From Leucobacter chromiisoli (GTDB taxonomy: Bacteria > Actinomycetota > Actinomycetes > Actinomycetales > Microbacteriaceae): a DNA stretch of 64,000 bases. The DNA lies in NCBI RefSeq assembly GCF_016522505.1, contig NZ_JAEHOH010000009.1:1-64000 (forward strand). The letters run 5' to 3'. Under the pieces are notes generated by a model. It had not been told where the DNA came from, ran no database searches, and was given only the letters and a program-made list of their open reading frames with translations. A program made the translations under genes and the position numbers. Shown here in pieces: positions 16,851 through 25,282 of this stretch. How positions within the stretch are numbered: the first letter of the stretch is position 1; every line of letters starts with the position of its first letter.

Positions 16851-19040
16851 TCAAGCTGAGCGATCCAGGATCCGGGCGGTGCTGGCCTCTGGGGTGAGGT
16901 CGAGCCTGCGGAGTAACTGCGCGTTGAGGGCGACGACGACGGTGGAGACGGACATGAGGATCGCCCCGATGCTCATCGGCAGTACGAAGCCGATCGGCGC
17001 GAGGACGCCCGCGGCCAGCGGCACGGAGACGAGGTTGTAGCCGGCCGCCCACCACAGGTTCTGCTTCATCTTCCGGTACGCCGCGCGGGAGAGCTCGATG
17101 ACGGACAGCACCGACCGGGGATCGGAGGAGGCCAGGATCACACCCGCCGAGCCGATCGCCACGTCGGTGCCCGCCCCGATCGCGATGCCGACGTCGGCCT
17201 GGGCGAGTGCGGGAGCGTCGTTCACGCCGTCGCCGACCATGGCGACCCGGCGACCTTCGTGCTGCAGCTCGGCGACCTTGGCGGCCTTGTCCTCGGGGCG
17301 CACCCCGGCGAACACGCGGTCGATGCCGAGATCCCGCGCGACCGTCTCGGCGACGGCCCGCGCGTCGCCGGTGATCATCACGACCTGGACCCCGGCGGCG
17401 TGCAGCGCGTCGACGGCCTCGCGCGACTCGGGTCTGATCTCGTCGGCCAGCCGCAGGGCGCCGATGACCTTGCCGTCGGCGATCACGTGCAGGATGATCG
17501 CGCCCTCTTCGCGCCAGGTGTCGGCGACGGGGAGTTCGTCCGCCCCGTGCTGGTCGAGCAGGTACGGTCCGCCGACCTCGATGACGATTCCATCGACGGT
17601 CGCCTTGACGCCGACCGCCGGGGAGGATGAGAAGTCCGAGGCCACGGGCACGTCGAGCTCCCTGGCGCGCGCGGCGCCGACGATCGCGCGGGCGAGCGGG
17701 TGCTCGCTGTCGGCCTCCGCGGCGGCGGCCAGGGCCAGCACCTCGGCCTCGGTCCGGGTGTCGGCGGGATCGATGGCGGTCACCGTCGGCTCGCCCTTGG
17801 TGAGGGTGCCGGTCTTGTCGAACAGAATCGCATCCACGGTGCGCATAGACTCCAGCGCGAGGCGATCCTTGACGAGCACTCCGCCGCGGGCGGCGCGTTC
17901 GGTCGCGATGGACACCACCAGCGGGATCGCCAGGCCGAGCGCGTGCGGGCAGGCGATGACCAGCACGGTGATCGTGCGCACCACGGCGGCGTCGGGCAGC
18001 CCGACGAGCGACCAGATAGTGGCGGTGATTGCCGCCGCGCCCAGGGCGAACCAGAACAGCCACGCCGCCGCGGTGTCGGCGATCCGCTGCGCCCGGGACG
18101 AGGACGCCTGAGCGTCTGCGACGAGCTTCTGGATACCGGCGAGGGCGGTGTCGTCGCCGGTGGCGGTGACCTCGACGCGCAGGCCGGAGTCGGTGGCGAC
18201 GGTGCCGGCGACCACCTGATCGCCGGTCTCCCGGCGCACCGTCTTCGACTCGCCGGTGACCATCGACTCGTCCATCGAGGCCGCCCCGTCGACGATCCTG
18301 CCATCAGCGGGTACCGAGGAACCCGGGCGCACGATCACCACGTCGCCGACGGCCAGATCAGCAGGAGCGACCTTTGCTACGTCGTTGCCGTCGATTTTCT
18401 CGGCCTCGTCGGGCAGCAGCGCGGCGAGCGAGTCGAGGGCGGAGGTGGTCTGCGCGAGCGAGCGCATCTCGATCCAGTGCCCCAGCAGCATGATGACAAC
18501 CAGCAGCGCCAGCTCCCACCAGAAGTTCAGCTCGTGGTGCAGCATGCCGAGGCTCGCACCCCAGGAGGCGAGGAATGCGACGGTGATCGCCAGTGCGATG
18601 AGCAGCATCATGCCCGGCTTGCGGGAGCGGATCTCGCTCAGCCCGCCCGAGAGGAACGGCCTGCCGCCCCAGAGGTAGACGACCGTGCCCAGGATCGGCG
18701 ACACCCACGGCACCCACGCGGCCTCGGGCAGCTGATAGCCGACGAGGTGGGCGAACATGTCGTTGCAGGCCACCACCGGCACGGCGAGCACGAGCATGAT
18801 CCAGAACAAGCGCCGGAATTGCCCGACGTGATCCCCGTGTCCGGCATGCCCATGATCATGTCCGCCGTGTCCCTCGTGGTGCGCGTGGGCGTCGTGGTGA
18901 TGGCTGGAAGGCTCGCCGTGACTCTGGTGGTGGTCGTGCGAGTGGTGACCGGAGTGGGTGTTCGGCTCGTCGTGGTGCGCGTGCTGAACGTCCACGTGCT
19001 CAGGATGCGCGTGCGATCGTGTCGAGGGATCGTTGCTCAT
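16851..19040 (-). CDS. copB: CopB-type copper-translocating P1B-ATPase
   Basis: A 729-residue P-type ATPase that exports a heavy metal, most likely copper. The first 75 residues are extremely His/Asp-rich, a metal-binding tail replacing the usual CxxC domain. Catalytic landmarks are TGES at 262-265, the intramembrane metal motif CPH at 364-366, the phosphorylated DKTGT at 408-412 and GDGVNDAP at 603-610. The CPH motif together with YN and MSVST motifs in the last helices identifies the CopB subclass (known for Cu2+ or Ag+), not CPC-type CopA. The ATG at 19040 follows AGGAG at 9 nt. The YHS-domain gene lies 105 bp upstream in the same direction. Confidence 0.93.
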   Translation of the reverse strand: MSNDPSTRSHAHPEHVDVQHAHHDEPNTHSGHHSHDHHQSHGEPSSHHHDAHAHHEGHGGHDHGHAGHGDHVGQFRRLFWIMLVLAVPVVACNDMFAHLVGYQLPEAAWVPWVSPILGTVVYLWGGRPFLSGGLSEIRSRKPGMMLLIALAITVAFLASWGASLGMLHHELNFWWELALLVVIMLLGHWIEMRSLAQTTSALDSLAALLPDEAEKIDGNDVAKVAPADLAVGDVVIVRPGSSVPADGRIVDGAASMDESMVTGESKTVRRETGDQVVAGTVATDSGLRVEVTATGDDTALAGIQKLVADAQASSSRAQRIADTAAAWLFWFALGAAAITATIWSLVGLPDAAVVRTITVLVIACPHALGLAIPLVVSIATERAARGGVLVKDRLALESMRTVDAILFDKTGTLTKGEPTVTAIDPADTRTEAEVLALAAAAEADSEHPLARAIVGAARARELDVPVASDFSSSPAVGVKATVDGIVIEVGGPYLLDQHGADELPVADTWREEGAIILHVIADGKVIGALRLADEIRPESREAVDALHAAGVQVVMITGDARAVAETVARDLGIDRVFAGVRPEDKAAKVAELQHEGRRVAMVGDGVNDAPALAQADVGIAIGAGTDVAIGSAGVILASSDPRSVLSVIELSRAAYRKMKQNLWWAAGYNLVSVPLAAGVLAPIGFVLPMSIGAILMSVSTVVVALNAQLLRRLDLTPEASTARILDRSA

Positions 19041-19145
19041 GGTCTCGTCTCCTTCGTTCGTCACCCCAGCCCAGAGGCGAGACCGGGGCGAAGGTTCCGC
19101 GCTCCCGTGCACGTCCGCACGTCGGGAGCGCGGAACCAGATGCCG

Positions 19146-19415
19146 TCAGGCGGCGTAGGCGTAGCGGTCGGGGTCGGCGTCGAACAGGGGCCCGCAGGCC
19201 GCGCAGCAGAACCAGTACCGCTGCCCGTTGTGGTCGCGGTAGAGTCCGGCGGCCTCAGCGTCGGCCTTCACGACCGGGGTGCCGGCCATGACCTGGCACT
19301 CGGTCATCGCATCGGCCGGCGTCTGGGCGATGGTCTCCGCACTGGGCGTATGGTCGCAGCAGCTGCCACCCGTGGCGGAGGTGTCGGTGAGGTTGAGGTT
19401 CTCGTATGCAGTCAT
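19146..19415 (-). CDS. YHS-domain metal-binding protein
   Basis: An 89-residue soluble protein. The C-terminal half is a YHS domain: CQVMAGTPVVKADAEAAG, then YRDHNGQRYWFCCAACGPLF, with a CCAAC cysteine cluster. The N-terminal half has a further Cys-Cys-Asp-His. YHS domains are small treble-clef-like metal-binding modules often fused or adjacent to copper ATPases, where they deliver or sense copper. It directly precedes the CopB gene, so a chaperone role is likely. The ATG at 19415 has GGAAGAG upstream. The IS30 copy begins only about 90 bp upstream and may separate it from its original promoter. Confidence 0.8.
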   Translation of the reverse strand: MTAYENLNLTDTSATGGSCCDHTPSAETIAQTPADAMTECQVMAGTPVVKADAEAAGLYRDHNGQRYWFCCAACGPLFDADPDRYAYAA

Positions 19416-19504
19416 CAGGTAGATCTCTTCCTTTGGTTGATTACGGTTCGATCGGATACGGATCAGATCGCAAGTGAGCGCCCGGCGGCTTGTAGTTGCA
19501 TGAC

Positions 19505-19530
19505 CGGATTCAACCGGTCGATGCAACACC
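19505..19530. repeat. IS30 left inverted repeat
   Basis: The left end begins CGGATTCAACCGGT and continues to GCAACACC. It matches the complement of the right end except at about three internal positions. It contains the transposase stop codon. Confidence 0.8.
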
Positions 19531-20907
19531 AGCTTGTTGAACCAAGAATAACTGCTCATTAAACGCTTCTGCCGGTGTCTTCCATCCAAGAGATTTCCGT
19601 GGTCTGCTGTTCAACGCATGAGCGACCGCCTCGAGATCCTCAGCACCCCACCTGGAAAGATCCGTCCCCTTCGGAAAATACTGACGTAGCAGCCCGTTCG
19701 TGTTCTCGTTCGTGCCGCGCTGCCAAGGCGATTGCGGGTCAGCGAAGAACACCGGGATCCCAGTCTCCACCCTGAATTGGGCATGCGCAGACATCTCTTT
19801 CCCACGATCCCAGGTAAGCGACCTCACCAGCTCAGTCGGCAGCATCGACATGGTGTTCGCAAGAGCATTCTTCATCGTGATGGCCCCGTACCCGCCAAGC
19901 GCTGGCCCATTCTTCGGGGTCTGCTTATGCCGGTAACCTTCTTCGCGCGGCAGGTGCACCAGCTTGGTGTATCTCGTCGTCCGCTCGACCACAGTGCCAA
20001 TCGCCGAACGCTCCAGGCCGATAAGCAAATCACCTTCCCAATGGCCAGGAACCGCCCGATCAGCCACCTCTGCGGGGCGCTCACTGATCAGCGTTTCCGG
20101 GGTGACATGCGCCCACGTCTTCCGACGCGACCGCTCCCTGGGCGCCCGCAACGCTCTCCCCGTCCGCAAACACCACACCAGCTCACGCTTCAGCGCGCCA
20201 CGCCCCTCAATATATAGCGACTGGTAGATCGCTTCGTGACTAATTCGCATACTCTCATCATCGGGGAAATCAACCCGGAGCCGGTTCGCGATCTGCTCCG
20301 GGCTCCACGCCCACACCCACGCCCGATCCTTGCGATGCGGTTTGTTCCGTCCCGTGAACCGCGGAGAGACAGGTCCGGCAATTGCCGTCCCATCTGGGTG
20401 GGTGATCTCCCCGCTCAACCGTTGCTGCACATACTCCCGAAGCTTGGGGTTCGCCACGAGCTTCGCGACTTTCGGACGCTTCGCGGCCATGTCGGCTTTC
20501 CATTGTGCAACCGACGCCCGATACCCCCGGTTCGTGCTGCGTGTCGCTGCATTCCTTCGTAACTCGCGAGATATCGTGCCAGGATCGCGACCAATGACGT
20601 GCGCGATCTCGCGCACCCCTTTACCTTGCACACGAAGCAACGCGATCTCTTCACGCTCCACGAACGACAAATACCGGCCCGAGGGTTGGTCCTTCAGAGT
20701 GAATGGTGACATACCCCCAGCATTCCGGAACCACCGTGCCGTCACCGCAGGCGCAACCCCGATCTGTTCGGCAGCTTCCTCAGCGAGGAGCCCCTGCGCG
20801 ATGAGCTTCCAGAACCCAGCCTCGACCGGTCGCTGATACTTCGGATGCCCCGGCGACCTGAGTTTCGGACGGACCGCCCGGTCCGCGTTCTGTTGTCTAC
20901 GTGCCAT
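19510..20907 (-). CDS. IS30-family DDE transposase
   Basis: A 465-residue transposase. The N-terminal region contains YLSFVEREEIALLRVQGKG and IGRDPGTISRELRRN, the IS30 helix-turn-helix. The catalytic DDE core is GHWEGDLLIG (first Asp), LTWDRGKEMSAH (second Asp) and NENTNGLLRQYFPKG (Glu), exactly in family style. The ATG at 20907 was chosen over 20967 because GGAGGTG lies 7 nt upstream. The gene looks intact, so the insertion may still be mobile. Confidence 0.95.
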   Translation of the reverse strand: MARRQQNADRAVRPKLRSPGHPKYQRPVEAGFWKLIAQGLLAEEAAEQIGVAPAVTARWFRNAGGMSPFTLKDQPSGRYLSFVEREEIALLRVQGKGVREIAHVIGRDPGTISRELRRNAATRSTNRGYRASVAQWKADMAAKRPKVAKLVANPKLREYVQQRLSGEITHPDGTAIAGPVSPRFTGRNKPHRKDRAWVWAWSPEQIANRLRVDFPDDESMRISHEAIYQSLYIEGRGALKRELVWCLRTGRALRAPRERSRRKTWAHVTPETLISERPAEVADRAVPGHWEGDLLIGLERSAIGTVVERTTRYTKLVHLPREEGYRHKQTPKNGPALGGYGAITMKNALANTMSMLPTELVRSLTWDRGKEMSAHAQFRVETGIPVFFADPQSPWQRGTNENTNGLLRQYFPKGTDLSRWGAEDLEAVAHALNSRPRKSLGWKTPAEAFNEQLFLVQQAGVASTG

Positions 20908-20926
20908 TCCACACCTCCGTATTCGA

Positions 20927-20952
20927 GGTGTTGCGACCACCGGTTGAATCCG
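20927..20952. repeat. IS30 right inverted repeat
   Basis: The right end reads GGTGTTGC ... CCGGTTGAATCCG, the complement of the left end. The transposase ribosome binding site lies just inside it, so the transposase promoter must overlap or lie close to this end. Confidence 0.8.
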
Positions 20953-21042
20953 CCATGTATCTGCCACTCATTATGGTGACTCGCTCCCGCATTCTCGTGA
21001 CAATCTTCTCGGGCTTTCGCTAGGACATGGCTCCTCCAACAC

Positions 21043-21061
21043 AATACCCCTTAGGGGTATT
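21043..21061. promoter_or_regulatory. CsoR-like copper operator palindrome
   Basis: AATACCCC TTA GGGGTATT is a palindrome with 8-bp arms. TACCCC-n-GGGGTA sites are the known form of CsoR-family copper-repressor operators upstream of copper export genes in actinobacteria. It overlaps the last codons of the drug-exporter gene and points towards the YHS/copB pair, but the IS30 copy lies between. No CsoR gene is present in the window, so a host or outside CsoR would be needed. Assignment by motif only. Confidence 0.55.
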
Positions 21062-22625
21062 CCTGGCTGGTGTGAACTTCCTCAGCGAGGCGCTGCGCTT
21101 GCCCGGTGGGGCGGATGTGACGCAGGCGGGTAGCGGCGATGATCGCGGCCACCGCGGCGATGACCGCGGAGACGATCGCCGCCATGTTCAGGCCGCCGGA
21201 GAAGGCCGCCTGTGCGGCGGCGATCAGCTGTTCGCCCAGCGCGCCGGGCAGTTCCGCAGCGGCGGCGAGGGCGCCGTCGATGCTGTCCGACGCGGCGGCC
21301 GCGGCCTCCGGGGAGAGCCCGTCGGGCAGGGTGCCGTCGATCCGGTTGCGGTAGGCGGCGAGGCCGACGCTGCCGATGACGGCGACACCGAGCGAGATGC
21401 CCAGGTCGTTCGCCGTGGTCGCCAGCCCCGAGGCGCCGCCGGTCTTCTCCGGGGGCACCGAGCCCACCACGAGCTCGGTGGTCAGTGCCATCGAGGGGGC
21501 GACGCCGGGGTAGGTGATCACGAAGCTCGCGATCACCAGCGCCAGGCCTGTGCCGGCGTCGAGCTGGGTGAACAGGATGTAGCCGACGACCTGGGTGAGC
21601 AGGCCGATCGCGATCACGTTCCCGGGCCGGAACTTCCGTGCGAAGACCGGCGAGAGGGTCGAGACGACGATCAGCACCGCCGCCGCAGGCAGGATCGCCA
21701 GGCCCGCCTGCAAGGGCGAGAGGCCTTGCACCGTCTGGAGGTACTGGGTGAACAGCGAGTACACCCCACCCAGTGCCGCCGCCGAGAGCAGGAACACCGC
21801 CAGCGCACCGGAGACGGTGCGATTGGCGAACAGCCGCACGTCCAGCAGGGGCTGCTTGGCGCGCAGCTGCCGGAGCGTGAACCACAGCCCGATCAGCACG
21901 CCTGCGGCGAGCAGCCCGAGTGTGGGCCCGACGGGCTCTTGGGCGGCGAAGCGCTTGATGCTGTAGATGATCGCGAGCAGCCCGCCGACCAGCAGCAGGG
22001 CGCTGAACAGGTCGATCTTCGCCGACGGATCGCGGTGCTCGGGCACGAGGATTGGGGCGCCGATGGCGACGAGCGCCATGATTGGCACCGCGACGAGGAA
22101 CGTCGCCTGCCAGCCAAACCCTTCCAGCAGCAGGCCGGACAGGAGTGGGCCGAGGGCGACGCCGGCGGAGATACCGCCCGCCCAGACCCCGATGGAGACG
22201 CCGCGCTGTTTCGCGTCGGCGAAGATCACGAAGATCAGTCCGATCGTTGCGGGCACCATCATCGCTGCGGCCAGTCCGAGGACGGCGCGCCAGACGATCA
22301 TCAGCTCGGGGATCGTGGTCAGGGACGCCGCGATGGAGACGGCAGCGAACAGGGACGCGCCGATGACCATGAGCAGGCGCTTGCCCACCCGGTCGCCGAG
22401 CACGCCCATCGCGACGAGGAACCCGGCCATCACGAAGCCGTAGATGTCGAGAATCCACAGCAGCTGCGTGCTCGTCGGGTTCAGGTCCGCGGCGAGGTTC
22501 GGGGCTGCCAGGAACAGGATCGTCAGCATCATGAACAGCAGCGTCGAGGGGATCACCAGCACGGCGAGCCCCCACCACTGCCTCGCCCCGGCCTTCGGGG
22601 CCGCGGGGGTGCCGGGCGCGCTCAT
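21051..22625 (-). CDS. DHA2-family (14-TM) multidrug MFS exporter
   Basis: A 524-residue major-facilitator protein of the EmrB/QacA type. It has about 14 hydrophobic helices; motif A is GVLGDRVGKRLLM after helix 2, and motif C-like GGISAGVALGPLLSGLLL occurs in helix 5, typical of drug/H+ antiporters. The ATG at 22625 follows GGGGGT; the longer frame above contains His/Asp-rich shadow sequence. A divergent TetR regulator starts 162 bp away and shares a palindromic intergenic region, so the exporter is probably repressed by it and induced by its substrate. The substrate is not predictable. Confidence 0.9.
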   Translation of the reverse strand: MSAPGTPAAPKAGARQWWGLAVLVIPSTLLFMMLTILFLAAPNLAADLNPTSTQLLWILDIYGFVMAGFLVAMGVLGDRVGKRLLMVIGASLFAAVSIAASLTTIPELMIVWRAVLGLAAAMMVPATIGLIFVIFADAKQRGVSIGVWAGGISAGVALGPLLSGLLLEGFGWQATFLVAVPIMALVAIGAPILVPEHRDPSAKIDLFSALLLVGGLLAIIYSIKRFAAQEPVGPTLGLLAAGVLIGLWFTLRQLRAKQPLLDVRLFANRTVSGALAVFLLSAAALGGVYSLFTQYLQTVQGLSPLQAGLAILPAAAVLIVVSTLSPVFARKFRPGNVIAIGLLTQVVGYILFTQLDAGTGLALVIASFVITYPGVAPSMALTTELVVGSVPPEKTGGASGLATTANDLGISLGVAVIGSVGLAAYRNRIDGTLPDGLSPEAAAAASDSIDGALAAAAELPGALGEQLIAAAQAAFSGGLNMAAIVSAVIAAVAAIIAATRLRHIRPTGQAQRLAEEVHTSQEYP

Positions 22626-22710
22626 GTCGCACCCCCTCGGGGTGTGCGTGTCGTGGTCATGGTCGTGTGCTCCTCTCTGCCGGATCGCCGCCCGGGCGGG
22701 CGACCTCCCG

Positions 22711-22778
22711 CACAAGTCGTATATGTGTGTACGAGTTGCAACGAATACAATATCTCATACATTCCAGTACGACTTGTG
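22711..22778. promoter_or_regulatory. TetR operator region between exporter and tetR
   Basis: CACAAGTCGTA (22711-22721) and TACGACTTGTG (22768-22778) are exact inverted copies. An inner palindrome TCGTA-n8-TACGA lies at 22717-22734. Between them are A+T-rich stretches suitable for -10 boxes. The arrangement suggests two TetR-type operators that control both divergent genes. The right half-site ends 9 bp before the tetR start, consistent with autorepression. Confidence 0.65.
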
Positions 22779-22787
22779 AGGTAGAGC

Positions 22788-23426
22788 ATGGCGACGAAGA
22801 ACGCCCAGCCGACCGGCGGCGCTCGACGTGGCCCGGCGACAGTGAGCCGGGCGGCTAACCAGCGCGCCGACGCGCAGCGCAACCGGGTAAAGATTCTGGC
22901 CGCGACAGTGACCGCGATCCGCAAGAACCTCGACGCGTCGGTCGCCGACATCGCTGCTGAGGCGGGAGTGGGCCGGATGACCCTTTATGGGCATTTCCAG
23001 ACTCGCGCAGAGCTCATTGAGGCCGCACTGGTAGACAGTCTGGAACGCGCCGAGGACGTGCTCAGTCAGATCCCGCTGGACGGCGACCCGCGTGCGGCCT
23101 TCCAGCGACTCATTGCCTCCAGCTGGATGTTCGTCGACCAATCCCGTGCCCTGCTGGCCGCGGCACAGAAGGAACTCTCCGCCGCCCGCATTCGCGAGCT
23201 GCACGAGAAGGCTGAGGCGCGCATGCGCGGACTGCTGCTGCGCGGACAGCGCGAAGGTGCCTTCCGCGCCGACTTGCCGGTGTCCTGGCTGCTGACCACC
23301 ACGCACGTCGTTCTCAACGGTGCGGCCGAGGAGGTGCGCACGGGCCGGATCGACCCTGACGATGCGCCATGGTTCATCGACGCGATCTTGCTGCCGGCCT
23401 TCACCGCCCCGCCGTCGGCGAGATGA
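22788..23426 (+). CDS. TetR-family transcriptional repressor
   Basis: A 212-residue regulator. After a basic leader of 30 residues, the DNA-binding domain contains NRVKILAATVTAIRKN and VADIAAEAGVGRMTLYGHFQTRAELIEAAL, the TetR helix-turn-helix. The C-terminal helices form the ligand and dimer domain. It is divergent from the DHA2 exporter and ends in a perfect bidirectional terminator. GAGGTAG lies upstream of the ATG. It is the likely repressor of the exporter and of itself. Confidence 0.92.
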   Translation: MATKNAQPTGGARRGPATVSRAANQRADAQRNRVKILAATVTAIRKNLDASVADIAAEAGVGRMTLYGHFQTRAELIEAALVDSLERAEDVLSQIPLDGDPRAAFQRLIASSWMFVDQSRALLAAAQKELSAARIRELHEKAEARMRGLLLRGQREGAFRADLPVSWLLTTTHVVLNGAAEEVRTGRIDPDDAPWFIDAILLPAFTAPPSAR

Positions 23427-23455
23427 CCTCGCCCGCGTATTGCAGGGGCGAGGTC
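23425..23455. terminator. Bidirectional terminator
   Basis: GACCTCGCCC (23425-23434) and GGGCGAGGTC (23446-23455) form a perfect 10-bp stem with an 11-nt loop. The arms include the stop codons of the two convergent genes, so one hairpin serves both. There is no long T-tract. Confidence 0.7.
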
Positions 23456-23720
23456 AAGGGGCTTTGCGTCCGGCGAGGACGCCACCGCCGAGGAGGAACA
23501 GGGCGCCCATCGGGTAGCCGGCGACGAGGTCGACCCAGCCCTCGGGCTGGGCGGGGCCGAAGGTTTCGAGGTGCGCGAGCCAATGCACGATGAGGATCAC
23601 CGCACCGAGCGCCAGGAGCAGTTGACCTAGGCGCACGAAGCGGCGGTGTCGGCGGTAGGCGGAATCGGGGCCGGGGACGCCGGCTGGCTGCTGAGATTTC
23701 ATGAGGTTGTGTGCTTTCAC
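23454..23720 (-). CDS. Small membrane protein in the multicopper-oxidase operon
   Basis: An 88-residue protein with two hydrophobic helices (about residues 33-50 and 66-82) and a basic N-terminus. It follows the multicopper oxidase by 12 nt, so it is co-transcribed. No family is recognised. The start may be the GTG at 23720 or the ATG at 23702; neither has a strong ribosome binding site, which fits translational coupling to the oxidase. It may help export or membrane placement of the copper proteins, but this is a guess from context. Confidence 0.6.
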   Translation of the reverse strand: MKAHNLMKSQQPAGVPGPDSAYRRHRRFVRLGQLLLALGAVILIVHWLAHLETFGPAQPEGWVDLVAGYPMGALFLLGGGVLAGRKAP

Positions 23721-23732
23721 GCTGTGGATGGG

Positions 23733-25238
23733 CTACTGCTGGTAGGCGATAGTCGCCATCATCCCGGCTTCGCCGTGGTAGAGGTTGTGGCAGTGGGTGA
23801 GCCACCGGCCAGGATTGTCGGCGTCGAACTCGAGGCGGAAGCTCTGGCCGGGAAGCACGATCGAGGTGTCCTTGCGAGGGCCGCCATCGGGGTGCTGGTA
23901 GGTGTGCCCGTGCAGATGCATGGGATGCCACATCGTGGTCGAGTTCGTGATGGTGAGCGCGACCCGCTCCCCTTCACTGATCGCGAGGGCGTCGCGGAGG
24001 GGGTCGTCCATGTCCAGGCGGGTGCCGTTGATCGCCCAGTCGTATTTCTCCATGGTGCCCGTGAGTTCCAGGGCGATCGTGCGATCCGCGCGCTTGGGGG
24101 CCAGCGCCACCTCCTCCGCGGCCGTCAGGTCGGCCGCGATCGTGGGGGTGCGGGCCTGCGAGAGGGTGGTGCCTGCCGGGGGCGGGGAGCCGGCCCCTGT
24201 GGAGAGGATCGCGAGGGCCTGGTCGACTTTGCCGAGCGCCTCGGCGACGACGGCGAACATGCCGTCGCCGGCGGTGAGGATCGCGTCGTAGCGTTCCCCC
24301 ATCCCAATCACGATGCTCTCCGCCTCGTGCGGCGCGACTGGGTACCCGTCGGTGTGGGTGATCGTAAGCTGATGCCCGGTGACCCCGAAGCGGAAGGCTG
24401 TGTCGCCACCGGCATTGATGATCCTGAGCCGGATCCGTTCCCCGGGTTTCGCAGTAAAGGTTTCAGGATCGAGCTGGGGGCGTCCATTGATGAGGTAGAG
24501 CGGATAGTAGACGTCGCCCGCATCGCCGCCGAGGAGGTCGGAGGTAGCACCCATGAGGGTATTGCCCATCCGCATCGGCATGCCGCCATGATCCATTCCG
24601 CCCATCCCGCCCATGCCGCGGCTGAGCTCAGCGAATACGTCGTCGGGGGTGGCGTTGATGCCGTCGAGCCAGTCGTCGAGCACGATCACCCATTCCCGGT
24701 CGTAGTCGCCCCGCTCCCGGGGGTCGTCGATGATGAGCGGCGCGTATAGACCCCGGTCGAGCTGCGTGCCGACATGGGGGTGGAACCAGTAGGTGCCCGC
24801 GTGCGGCAACGCGAACTCATAGGTGAACGTGTCGCCGGCCGCGATGGCAGGCTGCGTGAGACCCGGCACCCCGTCCATGTCGTTGCGCAGAGCGAGGCCG
24901 TGCCAATGCACGGTCGTCGGATCGGGGAGGTCATTGGTGAGGGTGACACGGAGCAGATCGCCGACGTTGCCGCGGATCGGCTCCGCAGCCGTCACACCCC
25001 GGTATCCCCAGGTCTTGACGGTCTTCCCGCCGAGATCCAGGGTGACCGGCTCAGCAGAGAGCGTGCGTGTGACTGTCTGACCCGTGGTCAGTCGGCTCGC
25101 CTCGGCCGCATCGACCGCGTCCGCCGTGGGCGAGAGGAACGCAGAGCTCTGCCTCGGGGTGCAGGCGGCCAAGCCCATCGCGGCAAGCGTCAGCGTGCCG
25201 GCGGCGAGGAACTGGCGGCGATTCAAAGAGCCGGTCAT
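23733..25238 (-). CDS. Exported multicopper oxidase
   Basis: A 501-residue cupredoxin-type oxidase, the kind that oxidises Cu+ to the less toxic Cu2+ outside the membrane. The N-terminus has a twin-arginine motif NRRQFLAAG and a lipobox LAAC (C26), so it should be Tat-exported and lipid-anchored. Copper ligand motifs are HWHG at 111-114, WFHPH at 151-155, and the C-terminal HPMHLHGH and HCHNLYHGEAGM. Residues 208-224 are a Met-rich stretch, a common Cu+-binding feature. The ATG at 25238 follows GGGAAG. It is in a minus-strand operon with an M23 peptidase and small membrane proteins. Confidence 0.93.
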   Translation of the reverse strand: MTGSLNRRQFLAAGTLTLAAMGLAACTPRQSSAFLSPTADAVDAAEASRLTTGQTVTRTLSAEPVTLDLGGKTVKTWGYRGVTAAEPIRGNVGDLLRVTLTNDLPDPTTVHWHGLALRNDMDGVPGLTQPAIAAGDTFTYEFALPHAGTYWFHPHVGTQLDRGLYAPLIIDDPRERGDYDREWVIVLDDWLDGINATPDDVFAELSRGMGGMGGMDHGGMPMRMGNTLMGATSDLLGGDAGDVYYPLYLINGRPQLDPETFTAKPGERIRLRIINAGGDTAFRFGVTGHQLTITHTDGYPVAPHEAESIVIGMGERYDAILTAGDGMFAVVAEALGKVDQALAILSTGAGSPPPAGTTLSQARTPTIAADLTAAEEVALAPKRADRTIALELTGTMEKYDWAINGTRLDMDDPLRDALAISEGERVALTITNSTTMWHPMHLHGHTYQHPDGGPRKDTSIVLPGQSFRLEFDADNPGRWLTHCHNLYHGEAGMMATIAYQQ

Positions 25239-25282
25239 CAGTGGTCTTCCCGTGGTCGAGGATGGTTTGTGCGGTGCGGGGG

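Larger units (their letters stand above)
19505..20952 (-). mobile_element. IS30-family insertion sequence
   Basis: A 1448-bp element with imperfect 26-bp terminal inverted repeats (19505-19530 and 20927-20952) and one transposase gene. The stop codon of the transposase lies inside the left repeat, as in many IS30 members. I see no clear target-site duplication: the flanks are GAC on the left and CCA on the right. It sits between the YHS/CopB pair and a CsoR-like palindrome. Confidence 0.88.

Noticed and set aside
17700-19562. A 620-codon plus-strand frame opposite the copper ATPase
   Set aside because: Its Arg/Gly/His-rich composition mirrors the ATPase codons; it has no recognisable fold or motif.
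20742-21044. A minus-strand frame starting near the CsoR-like site, with CHENAGASHH
   Set aside because: It looks like a possible Cys/His metal protein at first, but it runs into the IS30 sequence in the wrong frame and the alternative ATG after GGAGGAG stops after two codons.
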